This document shows, piece by piece, positions 17,898 to 26,678 of a DNA stretch of 64,000 nt. The position numbers and the translations under genes were made by a program. Source of the DNA: Brevundimonas albigilva (GTDB lineage: Bacteria; Pseudomonadota; Alphaproteobacteria; Caulobacterales; Caulobacteraceae); the NCBI RefSeq assembly GCF_023503965.1, contig NZ_CP097298.1, forward strand, positions 1,195,001 to 1,259,000, given 5' to 3'. The notes under the pieces are model-generated. The model had not been told where the DNA came from, did not search any database, and was given only the letters and a program-made list of their open reading frames with translations. How positions within the stretch are numbered: position 1 is the stretch's first letter; the number at the start of each line of letters is the position of its first letter.

Positions 17898-19238
17898 ATG
17901 ACCTCAGCCGCCGACGATCCCCGACCCCTGCTGCACCGGCTGATCGCCGCCGGACACCTGCGCTACTGGATCATCGCCAGCTGGTCGCTGGCGCTGTGGA
18001 CGACGACCGACTTCCACACAGCCGCCACCTGGTTCGTCCTGGCCACGGTGGCGGGGCTGATCCGCACGGTCGTCGACGGACGCCAGGGGCCGCGCGGCGC
18101 CAATCCCACCCGGCTGCGGCTGGCCGTCGCCACCCTGTCCTGCGCCATCTGGGCCGCCGCGCCGTGGCTGTCCTTCAGCGCCGGAAGCCTGTTCGGCGTG
18201 GCGGTCGGGGTGGCCCTGCTGATGGCCGGCTATGTCCTGGTCTTCACCCAGATGCGCGCCGCCCCGCACGAGGCGCTGATGGTGTCGACGCCCTATTCGA
18301 TCGTCGTGATCCTGCTCGTCCTCAGCCTGTGGGGCACGTCCGGCTTCTGGGTGGTGCTGAGCATCGTGCCAGTGCTGGGCCTCGCCCTGCTGATCAAGGT
18401 CGTCATCACCCAGATGAAAGACGAGGAACTGGGCGCCGTGAACCGGCGCCAGGCCGCCCTGATCACCGAGCTGGAACAGGCGCGCGATCGCGCCGACGCC
18501 GCCAGCGCCGCCAAGTCCAACTTCCTGGGCGTCATCTCCCACGAGCTGCGCACGCCGATGAACGGCGTCCTGGGCGCGGCCGAACTGCTGCGCCTGTCCG
18601 ACCTGGACGCGCGCCAGACCGAGTTCGTGCAGATCATCACCCGCTCGGGCGAGGGCCTGATGGTGCTGCTGAACGACATCCTGGACGTGACCAAGATCGA
18701 GGCCGGCAAGATGGAGCTGTCCCAGGCCCTGGTCGAGGCGCAGTCCCTGGCCCCGCGCCTGGTGGGCCCCTTCGCCGCCCAGGCCGAGGCCAAGGGCCTG
18801 GGCTTCGTCGCGGAGACCACCGGCGACTGGCCGACGCTGGTGCGCGCCGACGTGCTGCGCCTGGCCCAGATCAGCCACAACCTGCTGGCCAACGCCATCA
18901 AGTTCACCGCGGCGGGCGAGGTGGGCCTGCGCCTGGACGGCCGGCGGCGGGACGACGGCCGGCTGGCCCTGCGGCTGGAGGTGCGCGACAGCGGCATCGG
19001 CATCGCGCCCGAGGACCAGGCCGCCCTGTTCCAGCCGTTCAGCCAGGTCGACGCCTCCTCCACCCGCCGGTTCGGCGGCACCGGCCTGGGCCTGAGCATC
19101 TGCAAGCGGCTGGCCGAGATGATGAACGGCGAGATGACCGTCCGCTCGGCGCCGGGCGAGGGCTCGACCTTCGTCCTGAGCGTCGCCCTGGACGCGCACG
19201 GCTGGGGCGCCGAGGGCGAACCCGCCCAGGCGGCCTGA
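17898..19238 (+). CDS. Membrane sensor histidine kinase
   Basis: 446 aa from the ATG at 17898, 7 bp after AAGGAG; a GTG at 17892 is too close to that site. Five to six membrane helices span about residues 15-170, without a large periplasmic domain. A short coiled coil leads to HisKA (NFLGVISHELRTPMNGVLG, His near 215) and a HATPase with NLLANAIKFT, DSGIGI and GGTGLGLSI. There is no receiver domain and no adjacent response regulator, so it is an orphan kinase. The multi-helix sensor suggests a membrane or small-molecule signal. Confidence 0.9.
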   Translation: MTSAADDPRPLLHRLIAAGHLRYWIIASWSLALWTTTDFHTAATWFVLATVAGLIRTVVDGRQGPRGANPTRLRLAVATLSCAIWAAAPWLSFSAGSLFGVAVGVALLMAGYVLVFTQMRAAPHEALMVSTPYSIVVILLVLSLWGTSGFWVVLSIVPVLGLALLIKVVITQMKDEELGAVNRRQAALITELEQARDRADAASAAKSNFLGVISHELRTPMNGVLGAAELLRLSDLDARQTEFVQIITRSGEGLMVLLNDILDVTKIEAGKMELSQALVEAQSLAPRLVGPFAAQAEAKGLGFVAETTGDWPTLVRADVLRLAQISHNLLANAIKFTAAGEVGLRLDGRRRDDGRLALRLEVRDSGIGIAPEDQAALFQPFSQVDASSTRRFGGTGLGLSICKRLAEMMNGEMTVRSAPGEGSTFVLSVALDAHGWGAEGEPAQAA

Positions 19239-19316
19239 CGCGCTAACGTGGTTTGACTTGACGCGGCGGCGGCGACGTCGGAGGTCGGGCGCGAACCGTT
19301 GCAGAGGATGTCGACC

Positions 19317-19995
19317 ATGACCACGACACGACCGCGTCAGCGTGCTTCAGGCGCTGGAAGCTCAGGGCGTGTGCCCGGTCTTCTACCATCCCGATCCCGA
19401 GGTCTGCCTGAACGTCATCCGCGCCAGCGCGCGCGGCGGAGCGAAGGTGGTGGAGTTCACCAATCGGGGCGACTTCGCCTGCGACCTGTTCGGCGAGATC
19501 AACCGCGAACTGATCCGCACCGACCCGGACATCGTGCTGGGCATCGGCTCGGTGGTCGATGCGGGCACGGCGGCGCTGTATCTGAACCGGGGCGCCCGCT
19601 TCGTGGTCAGCCCCTGCCTGGTCCCGGACGTGGCCAAGGTCTGCAACCGGCGCAGGGTCGCCTATTTCCCCGGTTGCGGATCGGTCACCGACATCGGCGA
19701 GGCGCACGAACTGGGCTGCGACATCGTCAAGCTGTTCCCCGGCGCGTCCGTCGGCGGCCCGGACTTCGTCAAGGCGGTCCGGGGACCGATGCCCTGGGCC
19801 AAGATCATGCCGACCGGCGGCGTCGATCCGGACGAGGCCTCCATCGCCAAATGGTTCGGCGCGGGCATCGTGGCGGCCGGCATGGGCTCCAAGCTGATCA
19901 CCGACGCCGCGGTGAAGTCGGGCGACTGGGCCGGGATCGAGGCTTCGACGCGCGCGGCGGTCGAGGCCGTCGCCGCCTTCCGCGCGCGCGGCTGA
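19317..19995 (+). CDS. KDPG/KHG aldolase family protein (probable frameshift near the start)
   Basis: Class I aldolase of the 2-keto-3-deoxy-6-phosphogluconate type: VLQALEAQGVCPVFYH, KVVEFTNRGDF, GIGSVVDAGTAA, RFVVSPCLVPDVAK, IVKLFPGA with the Schiff-base Lys and KIMPTGGVDPDEA. The open frame starts at a GTG at 19342, but the ATG at 19317 with GAGG 9 bases upstream reads MTTT and joins the aldolase frame if one A near 19328 is dropped (225 aa). Either start gives a near-normal protein. No edd or zwf gene is nearby, so the exact substrate is open. Confidence 0.82.
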
Positions 19996-20005
19996 TCCGT
20001 TCGGC

Positions 20006-20500
20006 CTAGCGGGCGTGGGGCGCGGCGTCTTCGCGCGCCACCGCCCGGCGGTGATCGCTCTTGCGCGCGAGGATCGGCGTCAGGGCCTTGCGCTCCTCGA
20101 CGCTGAGGCCGGCCAGAATGTCCACGGCGTCGCCTTCCAGCCGCCCGCGCCCGCGCATCTCGGCCTCGCGCGACTGCTCCAGCAGGGCGCGCACGCGCGC
20201 GGCGTCCATCGTCGGCGCCCCCGCCAGCTCGGTCGCCTGGCGACGGGCGGCGCGGGCGGCCTCGAAATCGGGGCGCGCGGCCAGGGCGGCCTGGCGCATC
20301 TGCTGGCGCACGCTGCGACGCGTGGCCGGGTCCAGATCGGCCAGCACCGCGTCGAACGGCCTGCGGCCCGGCCGGACCTGATCCTCGACCTTGCGCTCCA
20401 CCTGTTGGCGGCTGATCAGGAAGGCGCCGCCGCCCGCCAGGGCGAAGACGTTCAAGGCGACCGAAACGGCCAGGGCGATCTTCAGTCCGCGTTCGCTCAT
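20006..20500 (-). CDS. Periplasmic heavy-metal sensor-like protein (CnrX/ZraP type)
   Basis: 164 aa. An N-terminal membrane anchor (residues 6-28) is followed by a helical periplasmic domain with VLADLDPATRRSVRQQMRQAALAARPDFEAARAAR-like helices and LSVEERKALTPILAR near the end, as in the Metal_resist (CnrX/CpxP/ZraP) family. It is the third gene after an ECF sigma factor and a membrane anti-sigma-like protein, overlapping the latter. This matches the logic of cnrYXH systems, where the periplasmic sensor controls the anti-sigma factor. The ligand is not evident; no His/Met cluster stands out. Confidence 0.75.
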   Translation of the reverse strand: MSERGLKIALAVSVALNVFALAGGGAFLISRQQVERKVEDQVRPGRRPFDAVLADLDPATRRSVRQQMRQAALAARPDFEAARAARRQATELAGAPTMDAARVRALLEQSREAEMRGRGRLEGDAVDILAGLSVEERKALTPILARKSDHRRAVAREDAAPHAR

Positions 20501-20910
20501 CCCAGCACCTCGGCGTCGTCCACGCCGCTGAGCGTCGATTGATAGAGCACCGCGTCGGCGCGCGCGTCGGCGGTCAGATGGGTGGTCAGGCCCAGGCCCG
20601 CGACCACGCCGGCGCAGGCCGCCGCCGTCCAGCCCGCCCCCAGGAACCAGGCCAGCCGGCCCCGCCGCGCCTGGCGCGCGCGCGGCCTCGGCGCCCCGGC
20701 CAGGACGCGCGCGGTCAGTTGCGCCGACGGCGAAGGCGCGGGCGAGGCGGCCAGCAGCGCATCCAGGGCCGCCGCCTCGTCCAGCGCGGCGCGGGCGGCG
20801 GGATCGGCGGCGATCAGGCTCTCGGCGAAGGGCCGCTCGGACGCGGGCCAGCGGCGCAGGTCGGCGCCGTAAGCCTGCGCCAGCGCCTTCAGCCGTTCGA
20901 TCGTCATCAT
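20497..20910 (-). CDS. Probable membrane anti-sigma factor
   Basis: 137 aa. The N-terminal half is a cytoplasmic helical region (LKALAQAYGADLRRWPASERPFAESLI, then ALDEAAALDALLAASP); one membrane helix lies at about 86-110, and a short periplasmic tail follows. The gene overlaps the ECF sigma gene (4 bp) and the downstream sensor (4 bp). Placement and topology indicate an anti-sigma factor, though no zinc-binding HxxxCxxC motif is present. Confidence 0.7.
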   Translation of the reverse strand: MMTIERLKALAQAYGADLRRWPASERPFAESLIAADPAARAALDEAAALDALLAASPAPSPSAQLTARVLAGAPRPRARQARRGRLAWFLGAGWTAAACAGVVAGLGLTTHLTADARADAVLYQSTLSGVDDAEVLG

Positions 20911-21467
20911 CCGTCTCCTTTCGGCGACACGTCAGCGAGGGCGTGGCGCAAGGCGCGCCGCCCCCGTGACAGCAAACTTTCCAGCGCCTCGACGCTGATG
21001 TCCATCAGGGCGGCCGCCTCGATGTTGGACAGCTCCTGATAGTGGCACAGCACGATGGCCTCGCGCTGGCGCTGGGGCAGGCCGGCCAGGGCGGCGTCGA
21101 CGCGCGCGCCCGTCTCGGCCGCCAGCAATCCGCGATCCGGCGCCGGCCCCTCGTCCGGCCGTTCGGGCGGCGCATCGGTGGGAATTTCCCGCCGCCGCCT
21201 CAGCCGGTCGTAGCAGAGGTTCAGCGCCACCCGGTGAAGCCAGGTGTCGAACCGCGCCCGGCCCGGCGTCCACCGGGGGGCCTGCCGCCAGGCCTTCAGC
21301 AGGGTTTCCTGCGCCACGTCCTCCGCCTCGGCCGCATCGCCCAGCATCCGCTGGGCCAGGGCCAGGACGCGCGGCAGCTTGCGCGTGACCAAGGCCTGCG
21401 ACGCCGCGGGATCGCCCTGACCCACGCGGCGCACCAGATCCTCGTCGGGGTCGACGACTGCGACCAA
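20907..21467 (-). CDS. ECF-type RNA polymerase sigma factor
   Basis: 186 aa. Region 2 is clear (LAQRMLGDAAEAEDVAQETLLKAWR, then FDTWLHRVALNLCYDRLRR), followed by a proline-rich linker and region 4 (LAGLPQRQREAIVLCHYQELSNIEAAALMDISVEALESLLSRGRRALR). It heads a sigma/anti-sigma/periplasmic sensor operon. The preceding gene on the same strand encodes a secreted EF-hand protein and may be a target. Confidence 0.92.
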   Translation of the reverse strand: MVAVVDPDEDLVRRVGQGDPAASQALVTRKLPRVLALAQRMLGDAAEAEDVAQETLLKAWRQAPRWTPGRARFDTWLHRVALNLCYDRLRRRREIPTDAPPERPDEGPAPDRGLLAAETGARVDAALAGLPQRQREAIVLCHYQELSNIEAAALMDISVEALESLLSRGRRALRHALADVSPKGDG

Positions 21468-22165
21468 GCCCGCCTCTCGCTTTGCCCAAGACAGGGACCG
21501 ATTCGCGCGTCACGGCCGACCCCGACACCTGTCTTACTCCGAAGCCGGAGCGGGGAAGCCGGTTGTTGCGCCGGACGGGACGCCCGGCGTTCGCGGCGCT
21601 GTTCCGCCCACGCCCGGCGCGCGACGCGCTGTTCGTCGGCGGTCGCCACGCCGTCTCGGTTGGCGTCCAGCCGGGCGAACTGCTCGGTCAGCTTGGCGCG
21701 GGCGTCGGCGATGACGACGGGTCCGCGCTCGGCCTTGTCGCGAGCGCCCGAGCGCATCGGACCGTGACGACCGCCGCCGCGACCGGCCCGCTCCGCCCGC
21801 GGCCCGCGCGCGCCGTGCGCGGCCATGCCGGCGTCGAACTCCGCACGGCTGACCGCGCCGTTGGAATCGGCGTCCAGACGCGCGAAGCGCCGGTCGGCCC
21901 TCTCGGCGCGCCGCGCCTGGCCGGCCGCCTGCATTTCCTCGCGCGAGACCGCGCCGTCGCCGTTGGCGTCCATGGCCGTCAGGCGCGCCACGCGGCCGTC
22001 GACGAACTCGGCCTGGGTCACGCGGCCGTCGCGGTCGGCGTCCCCGGCCAGCCGATGGGGGCGCGCCTCGCCCCTCGGCGCGGGCGCGGCGGTCTGGGCC
22101 GCGGCCGCGCCGGTCATGGCGGCCAGGGCGGCGGCGGCGACGCCGGCGATGATGGTCTTTCTCAT
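21296..22165 (-). CDS. Secreted EF-hand domain protein (C-terminus uncertain)
   Basis: A signal peptide (MRKTIIAGVAAAALAAMTGAAAAQ, cut after the AQ) precedes four calcium-loop-like motifs: DADRDGRVTQAEF, DANGDGAVSREEM, DADSNGAVSRAEF and DANRDGVATADEQ. The linkers are Arg/Ala rich. As read the frame runs 289 aa and overlaps the sigma gene by about 170 bp in a different frame, with Arg/Trp-rich sequence typical of off-frame reading. A one-base shift near 21545 would stop it at TAA about 21530, about 210 aa, which is more likely. It probably binds Ca2+ in the periplasm. Confidence 0.8.
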   Translation of the reverse strand: MRKTIIAGVAAAALAAMTGAAAAQTAAPAPRGEARPHRLAGDADRDGRVTQAEFVDGRVARLTAMDANGDGAVSREEMQAAGQARRAERADRRFARLDADSNGAVSRAEFDAGMAAHGARGPRAERAGRGGGRHGPMRSGARDKAERGPVVIADARAKLTEQFARLDANRDGVATADEQRVARRAWAEQRRERRASRPAQQPASPLRLRSKTGVGVGRDARIGPCLGQSERRAWSQSSTPTRIWCAAWVRAIPRRRRPWSRASCRASWPWPSGCWAMRPRRRTWRRKPC

Positions 22166-22239
22166 GTCGATGGTCTCCTGAGGCCGCGCGCGGCGGCCGG
22201 TGTTCAACCCTGTCGAGACGTTGAACGGAGAACCAACGA

Positions 22240-25122
22240 CTATCCGTCGCGACCGGCGGGAACCGCGCGTTCGAAGGCGGCGCGCGCGCGCGTCCTCAGC
22301 TCCGTCAGCTCGCGCTTCAGCGTGTCGAAGTCCGGCGCGCCGGCGGCCTCGGCCAGCCGATGGCGGAACACGGCCGGCTCGCTCTCCGGGTCGACCCGCC
22401 CCTCGAAGGCGGCGGCCAGCAGCTGGCCCAGCCGCTGCTGCAGCCGCCAGGCCTCGGCCAGGACGGCGTCGTCGTGCAGCGCCTCCAGGGTCGAGACGGT
22501 CAGCGGCTCGCCGATGACGGCGGCCTGCAGCTGGCGATACTGGGCGACGAATTCGGCGTCCACCTGGCCGCCCGCCGACAGTTTCAGGTCCCAGAAGCCG
22601 TGCGGCCGGCGCTCGCGGTCCATCAGGGCGCGCATCTTGCGGACGTCGGCGGCCACGTCCACCCCCGGCCGGGGCCGGCGCAGCGCCGCCTCGATCGCCG
22701 CCGACACCCGCTCTGCGAACGCCGGATCGCTGGCCCAGACCACGCGCGCCCGGGTCAGGACCATGAACTCCCACGTCTCGGCCTCGCGGGCGTAATAATC
22801 GTCGAAGGCCGACAGCCGCACCGACACCGGCCCCTTGGAGCCGGTCGGCCGCAGCCGCATGTCCACCTCATACAGCCCGCCCTCGGCCGTGTGCGCCGAC
22901 AGGGCCGAGATCAGCCGCTGGGTGAAACGCACGTAGAAGACGTCCGCGCTCCAGTCCTTGATCGTCGAGGCCGCGCCCGCCGGCGCGTCGTAGAGGGTCA
23001 TCAGGTCCAGGTCCGACCCGGCCGTCATCTCGCGCGATCCGGCCTTGCCCAGCGCGACCACCGCCACCGCGCCGGGCAGGGCGCCGCCCAGCCGTTCGGT
23101 CTCGGCCAGGGCCGCCGGGGCCAGGGTCCGCATCGCCGCGTCGGCCAGGGCGGCGTAGGCGCGGCCGGCCGCCTCCGGCCCCGCCCGCCCCGACAGGGCG
23201 TGCATGCCGATGCGGAACAGCTGTTCGCGGTGCAGCCGCCGGACCGCGTTCATCGCCCCCTCGAAATCGCCCGCCTCGCCCGCCTCGCGCGCCATCTGCT
23301 CGGTCAGGCCGGTGTCCTCGGCCAGGTCGGTCAGGAAACGGGCGTCCAACACCCCGTCCAGGGCCGCGGGCTGGCGCGCCAGGGTGCGCGCCAGGCGCGG
23401 GGCGAAGGCCATCACCCCCACCACCATCTCGAACAGCCTGGGCTGGTTCAGGAACAGGGCCTGGACCTGGACCCCCGCCGCCAGCCCCGAGAAGAAGGCG
23501 GCGAAACGCGGAAAGGCGGCGTCGGGCGCGCCGGAGCGCGCCAGGGCCTCCAGCAGGCGCGGCGCCAGGCGGGTGAACAGCTCGCGCCCGCGCTCGGTCC
23601 GCGTCGCCGGGATGCGGCCGTGGTGCCAGCTGCGGATCGTGTCGGCCACCGGCCCCGGCTCGGAAAAGCCCATCCGCCTCAGCGTCTCCAGCGTCTCCGG
23701 ATCGTTCTCGACCCCGGTGAACACCAGACTGCCATAGGCGGAGTCCAGCTCCTCGCCGCCCTCGAACAGTTCGCCGTAGCGCCGGTTGACCCCGACCAGC
23801 AGCCGCTCGACGTGCGCGTCGAAGGCGGCCAGGTCGCCCTGCCCCGCCAGGGCCGCCACGGCCGCGCGCCGGTCGGCCGCCTCGGGCAGGCGATGGGTCT
23901 GCTCGTCATCCAGCATCTGCACGCGGTGCTCCAGCCCGCGCAGTTCGACATAGGCCGCCGAAAGCTCCCGCGTCACGTCGGCGGGCACGTGGCCGGCGGC
24001 CGACAGGGCGCTCAGGGCCTCCAGGGTGCGCGACGCCCGCAGGGCCGGATCGCGTCCGCCCAGGATCAGCTGCTGGGTCTGGGCGTAGAATTCGATCTCG
24101 CGGATGCCGCCGCGGCCCAGCTTCAGATTGGCGCCCGCCGCCTGCAGCCCCTCGCCGGTCTTGTGCACGTGGATCTGGCGCTTGATCGCCTGGATGTCGA
24201 GCACGGCGGCGTAGTCCAGGCTGCGCCGCCAGATGAAGGGCTGCAGCGCCTTCAGGAACCGGCCGGCCGATCGCAGGTCGCCCAGCACCGGCCGCGCCTT
24301 GATGAAGGCGGCCCGTTCCCAGTTCTGGCCGACGCTTTCGTAATAGGCCAGGGCGGCGGGGGCGGCGACCACCGGCGGGGTCGACGACGGGTCGGGCCGC
24401 AGACGCAGATCGACGCGGAAGACGTAGCCGTCGGCCGTCCGTTCGGTCAGCAGGGTGGCCAGGGTCCGCGCCGCGCGGTTGACGAAATCCTGCATCTCCT
24501 CGCCCTCGCGCAGGGCCAGGGTCAGCAGCCGGGGCTCGAAGAAGAGCGAGATGTCGATGTCGGAGGAATAGTTCAGCTCATTCGCGCCGTGCTTGCCCAT
24601 GGCCAGGCCGAACAGGCCCGGCACGGGACCGCGCGCGTCGTCGGCGGGCGAGATCAGACGCCCGCGCGCGCGCTGTTCGGCGCCCACGGCCCTGAGCGCC
24701 GCACGGCAGGCGGCGTCGGCGAAGCGCGACAGGGCGCCCGTCACCGCGTCCAGCCCCCAAACCCCGCCCAGGTCCGCCAGGGCCGTCAGCAGGTGCAGGT
24801 CCGCCTTCAGCACGCGCAGCGGCTGTTTCATCGCCTCCGGTTCGTCATCCAGGGCGTCGGTTCGCGACAGGATATCGGCCAGGGCCGCGTCCGGGTCGGT
24901 CTCCAGGATCCGGCGCAGGTGTGCGGGGCGCCGTCGCATCAGCCCGGACAGATAGGGCGAGGCCCCCGCCACGGGCGCCAGCGCGGGCCAGGCTGCGGCC
25001 AGGGTGTCGGACCAGCCGTCGGTCCCCGCGGCCTCGATCAGGGCCTCATGCAGGCGGTCGGCGGCGGCGGCGTTCGCCACCGGGCCGGCGGGCTTCAGGC
25101 TGTGGAACAGGGGCTTGGCCAT
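22240..25122 (-). CDS. glnE: Bifunctional glutamine synthetase adenylyltransferase/deadenylyltransferase
   Basis: 960 aa, full length for alphaproteobacterial GlnE. Two nucleotidyltransferase domains each show the metal site: GKHGANELNYSSDIDISLFF near residue 185 (deadenylylating half) and GKAGSREMTAGSDLDLMTLYD near 690 (adenylylating half). RDLRLRPDP-like and VDMRLRPTGSKG motifs follow each. GlnE modifies GlnA in response to PII. The ATG at 25122 is followed by a conserved-looking N-terminus; the open frame continues upstream only through repeat and antisense sequence. Confidence 0.96.
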   Translation of the reverse strand: MAKPLFHSLKPAGPVANAAAADRLHEALIEAAGTDGWSDTLAAAWPALAPVAGASPYLSGLMRRRPAHLRRILETDPDAALADILSRTDALDDEPEAMKQPLRVLKADLHLLTALADLGGVWGLDAVTGALSRFADAACRAALRAVGAEQRARGRLISPADDARGPVPGLFGLAMGKHGANELNYSSDIDISLFFEPRLLTLALREGEEMQDFVNRAARTLATLLTERTADGYVFRVDLRLRPDPSSTPPVVAAPAALAYYESVGQNWERAAFIKARPVLGDLRSAGRFLKALQPFIWRRSLDYAAVLDIQAIKRQIHVHKTGEGLQAAGANLKLGRGGIREIEFYAQTQQLILGGRDPALRASRTLEALSALSAAGHVPADVTRELSAAYVELRGLEHRVQMLDDEQTHRLPEAADRRAAVAALAGQGDLAAFDAHVERLLVGVNRRYGELFEGGEELDSAYGSLVFTGVENDPETLETLRRMGFSEPGPVADTIRSWHHGRIPATRTERGRELFTRLAPRLLEALARSGAPDAAFPRFAAFFSGLAAGVQVQALFLNQPRLFEMVVGVMAFAPRLARTLARQPAALDGVLDARFLTDLAEDTGLTEQMAREAGEAGDFEGAMNAVRRLHREQLFRIGMHALSGRAGPEAAGRAYAALADAAMRTLAPAALAETERLGGALPGAVAVVALGKAGSREMTAGSDLDLMTLYDAPAGAASTIKDWSADVFYVRFTQRLISALSAHTAEGGLYEVDMRLRPTGSKGPVSVRLSAFDDYYAREAETWEFMVLTRARVVWASDPAFAERVSAAIEAALRRPRPGVDVAADVRKMRALMDRERRPHGFWDLKLSAGGQVDAEFVAQYRQLQAAVIGEPLTVSTLEALHDDAVLAEAWRLQQRLGQLLAAAFEGRVDPESEPAVFRHRLAEAAGAPDFDTLKRELTELRTRARAAFERAVPAGRDG

Positions 25123-25136
25123 GAATCGTCCGCTCA

Positions 25137-25247
25137 TCCCGGCGAAAGCCGGACCCAGCGCTTTCGCATCGCTTGCGTTGGACCACGACCCCGACACGTT
25201 CCACAAGTTGGAACGCCCAAAGACCTGAGTCCCGGCGTTCGCCGGGA
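25137..25247. repeat. REP-like inverted repeat between glnE and the kinase gene
   Basis: TCCCGGCGAAAGCCGGACCCAG at 25137-25158 is mirrored by the complement of TCCCGGCGAACGCCGGGACTCAG at 25225-25247, enclosing about 66 bp. Each arm is itself a small hairpin (CCGGCGAAnGCCGG). Repeats of this kind are common between genes in Proteobacteria. No ORF or promoter is evident inside. Confidence 0.7.
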
Positions 25248-25262
25248 GGAACGGAAAAAGGG

Positions 25263-26678
25263 TCAGTTCGCCGCCGGCGGCAGCACCAGCGCCACGCGCA
25301 GGCCGGGCCCGAAGTCGCCGTACGCCCCGGGGCCTTCGTCCAGCACGATCCGCCCGCCGTGCGCCTCGGCCACCGCCGTGACCAGCGACAGGCCCAGGCC
25401 CGAACCGGCCTCGGTGCGGCTGTTGTCCAGGCGCACGAAGCGCTGCACGACCCGCTCGCGGTCTTCCTCGGGCACGCCCGGTCCGGTGTCGGTCACGGAA
25501 TATTCGATCTCGCCCGACGATCGCCGCCGCGCCCGCAGCTTCACCGCGCCGCCGGCCGGGGTGTATTTGATGGCGTTGTCGATCAGATTGGCCAGGGCCT
25601 GGGCCAGGAAGGGCTGGTTGCCCTCGACCATCAGCCCCTTCTCGACCTCGGCGGAGAAGTCGATGGCCTTGTCCTCGGCGGCGGGCTCGTACAGTTCGGC
25701 CATGTCGGCGGCCAGGTCGGCGGCGTCGAACACCTTGGGGTCCGGGGCCCCGCCCGCCTGCAGACGGGCGATGGCCAGCACGGTGTTGAAGGTCTTGAGC
25801 AACTGGTCCGCCTCGTCCAGGGCGATGGTCAGGGCGTCGACCCCGTTCACCTTGCCCGCCTCGGCGTCGATCAGGGCGACCTCCAGCTTGGCCCGCATCC
25901 GGGTCAGCGGCGAGCGCAGGTCGTGGGCGATGGCGTCCCCGGCGTGGCGGATCGAGGCCATCGAGGTCTCCAGCCGGTCCAGCATGATGTTCAGCCCCTG
26001 GCCCAGTTCGTCCAGTTCGTCGCCGGAATGGCGCAAGGGCGCGCGCTGCTTCAGGTCGCCCTCCTGCACCGCCTGGACGACGCGGTTCAACCCGGCCATC
26101 GCCGCCTCGACGCGCCGGCTGACATAGAGGCCGCCGGCCAGGCCCAGCAGGATGACCAGCGCCATCGCCCCCCACAGCGCCTGGGTCAGGCGCGACAGAT
26201 ATTCCTCGATCCCGCCGATGTCCTCGCCCACGAACAGGGTTTCGCCGCCGGTCAGCGGCAGGATCACGCCGATCGAGCGGCGGTTCTCGACCCGGCCGTC
26301 CTCGTCGGTCGTGGTCAGGCGGAAGGTGCTCCATTCGCCGCGCCCGGCCTGGCGGGGCTGCTTCAGGTCGAACGGCATGACCGACAGGTTGCCGGTGACG
26401 ATCTTCCCGTCCGGCCCGGTCAGCAGATACAGATAGGGTCCGCCCCGGATGGTGCGCTCCACCAGCGCCTGGTTCAGGGCGTCGACGCCGCGCGTCCGGT
26501 GTATGGCGGTCAGGGCGTTCAGTTCCCCCTGCACGTCGGCCTGCGCCCGGGCCTGGGCCTCCGACGCCGAGGCGAAATAGACATAGGCCAGGATCGCCCC
26601 CGCCGCCGCCACGAACAGCGCCAGGAACAGCAGCGTCAGCCGGAACGGCGTGCGGCGGAGAAGGGAGGGAAGGCGCAC
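25263..26678 (-). CDS. Membrane sensor histidine kinase of an OmpR-type pair
   Basis: 471 aa: helix at about 14-34, a periplasmic domain of about 125 residues, helix at about 165-187, HAMP, then HisKA (AIAHDLRSPLTRMRAKLE, His near 249) and HATPase (NLIDNAIKYTPAGG, DTGPGV, GSGLGLSLV). It starts with GTG at 26678; the ribosome-binding GGAGGGAG is supplied by the intergenic repeat. Its partner response regulator lies upstream on the same strand but is separated from it by the DUF559 cassette. No signal can be assigned. Confidence 0.92.
   Translation of the reverse strand: MRLPSLLRRTPFRLTLLFLALFVAAAGAILAYVYFASASEAQARAQADVQGELNALTAIHRTRGVDALNQALVERTIRGGPYLYLLTGPDGKIVTGNLSVMPFDLKQPRQAGRGEWSTFRLTTTDEDGRVENRRSIGVILPLTGGETLFVGEDIGGIEEYLSRLTQALWGAMALVILLGLAGGLYVSRRVEAAMAGLNRVVQAVQEGDLKQRAPLRHSGDELDELGQGLNIMLDRLETSMASIRHAGDAIAHDLRSPLTRMRAKLEVALIDAEAGKVNGVDALTIALDEADQLLKTFNTVLAIARLQAGGAPDPKVFDAADLAADMAELYEPAAEDKAIDFSAEVEKGLMVEGNQPFLAQALANLIDNAIKYTPAGGAVKLRARRRSSGEIEYSVTDTGPGVPEEDRERVVQRFVRLDNSRTEAGSGLGLSLVTAVAEAHGGRIVLDEGPGAYGDFGPGLRVALVLPPAAN

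Noticed and set aside
21467..21545. Genuine 170-bp overlap between the EF-hand gene and the sigma factor gene
   Set aside because: The overlapping part of the EF-hand frame has off-frame composition (Arg/Trp/Ser-rich). A one-base error before it, exposing a TAA near 21530, is more plausible.
22360..26127. A 1255-codon plus-strand open frame opposite glnE and the kinase gene
   Set aside because: It is an antisense shadow. High-GC codon bias keeps the opposite frame free of stops; its Gln/Gly/Arg-rich translation has no domain, while the minus strand encodes clear GlnE and kinase motifs.
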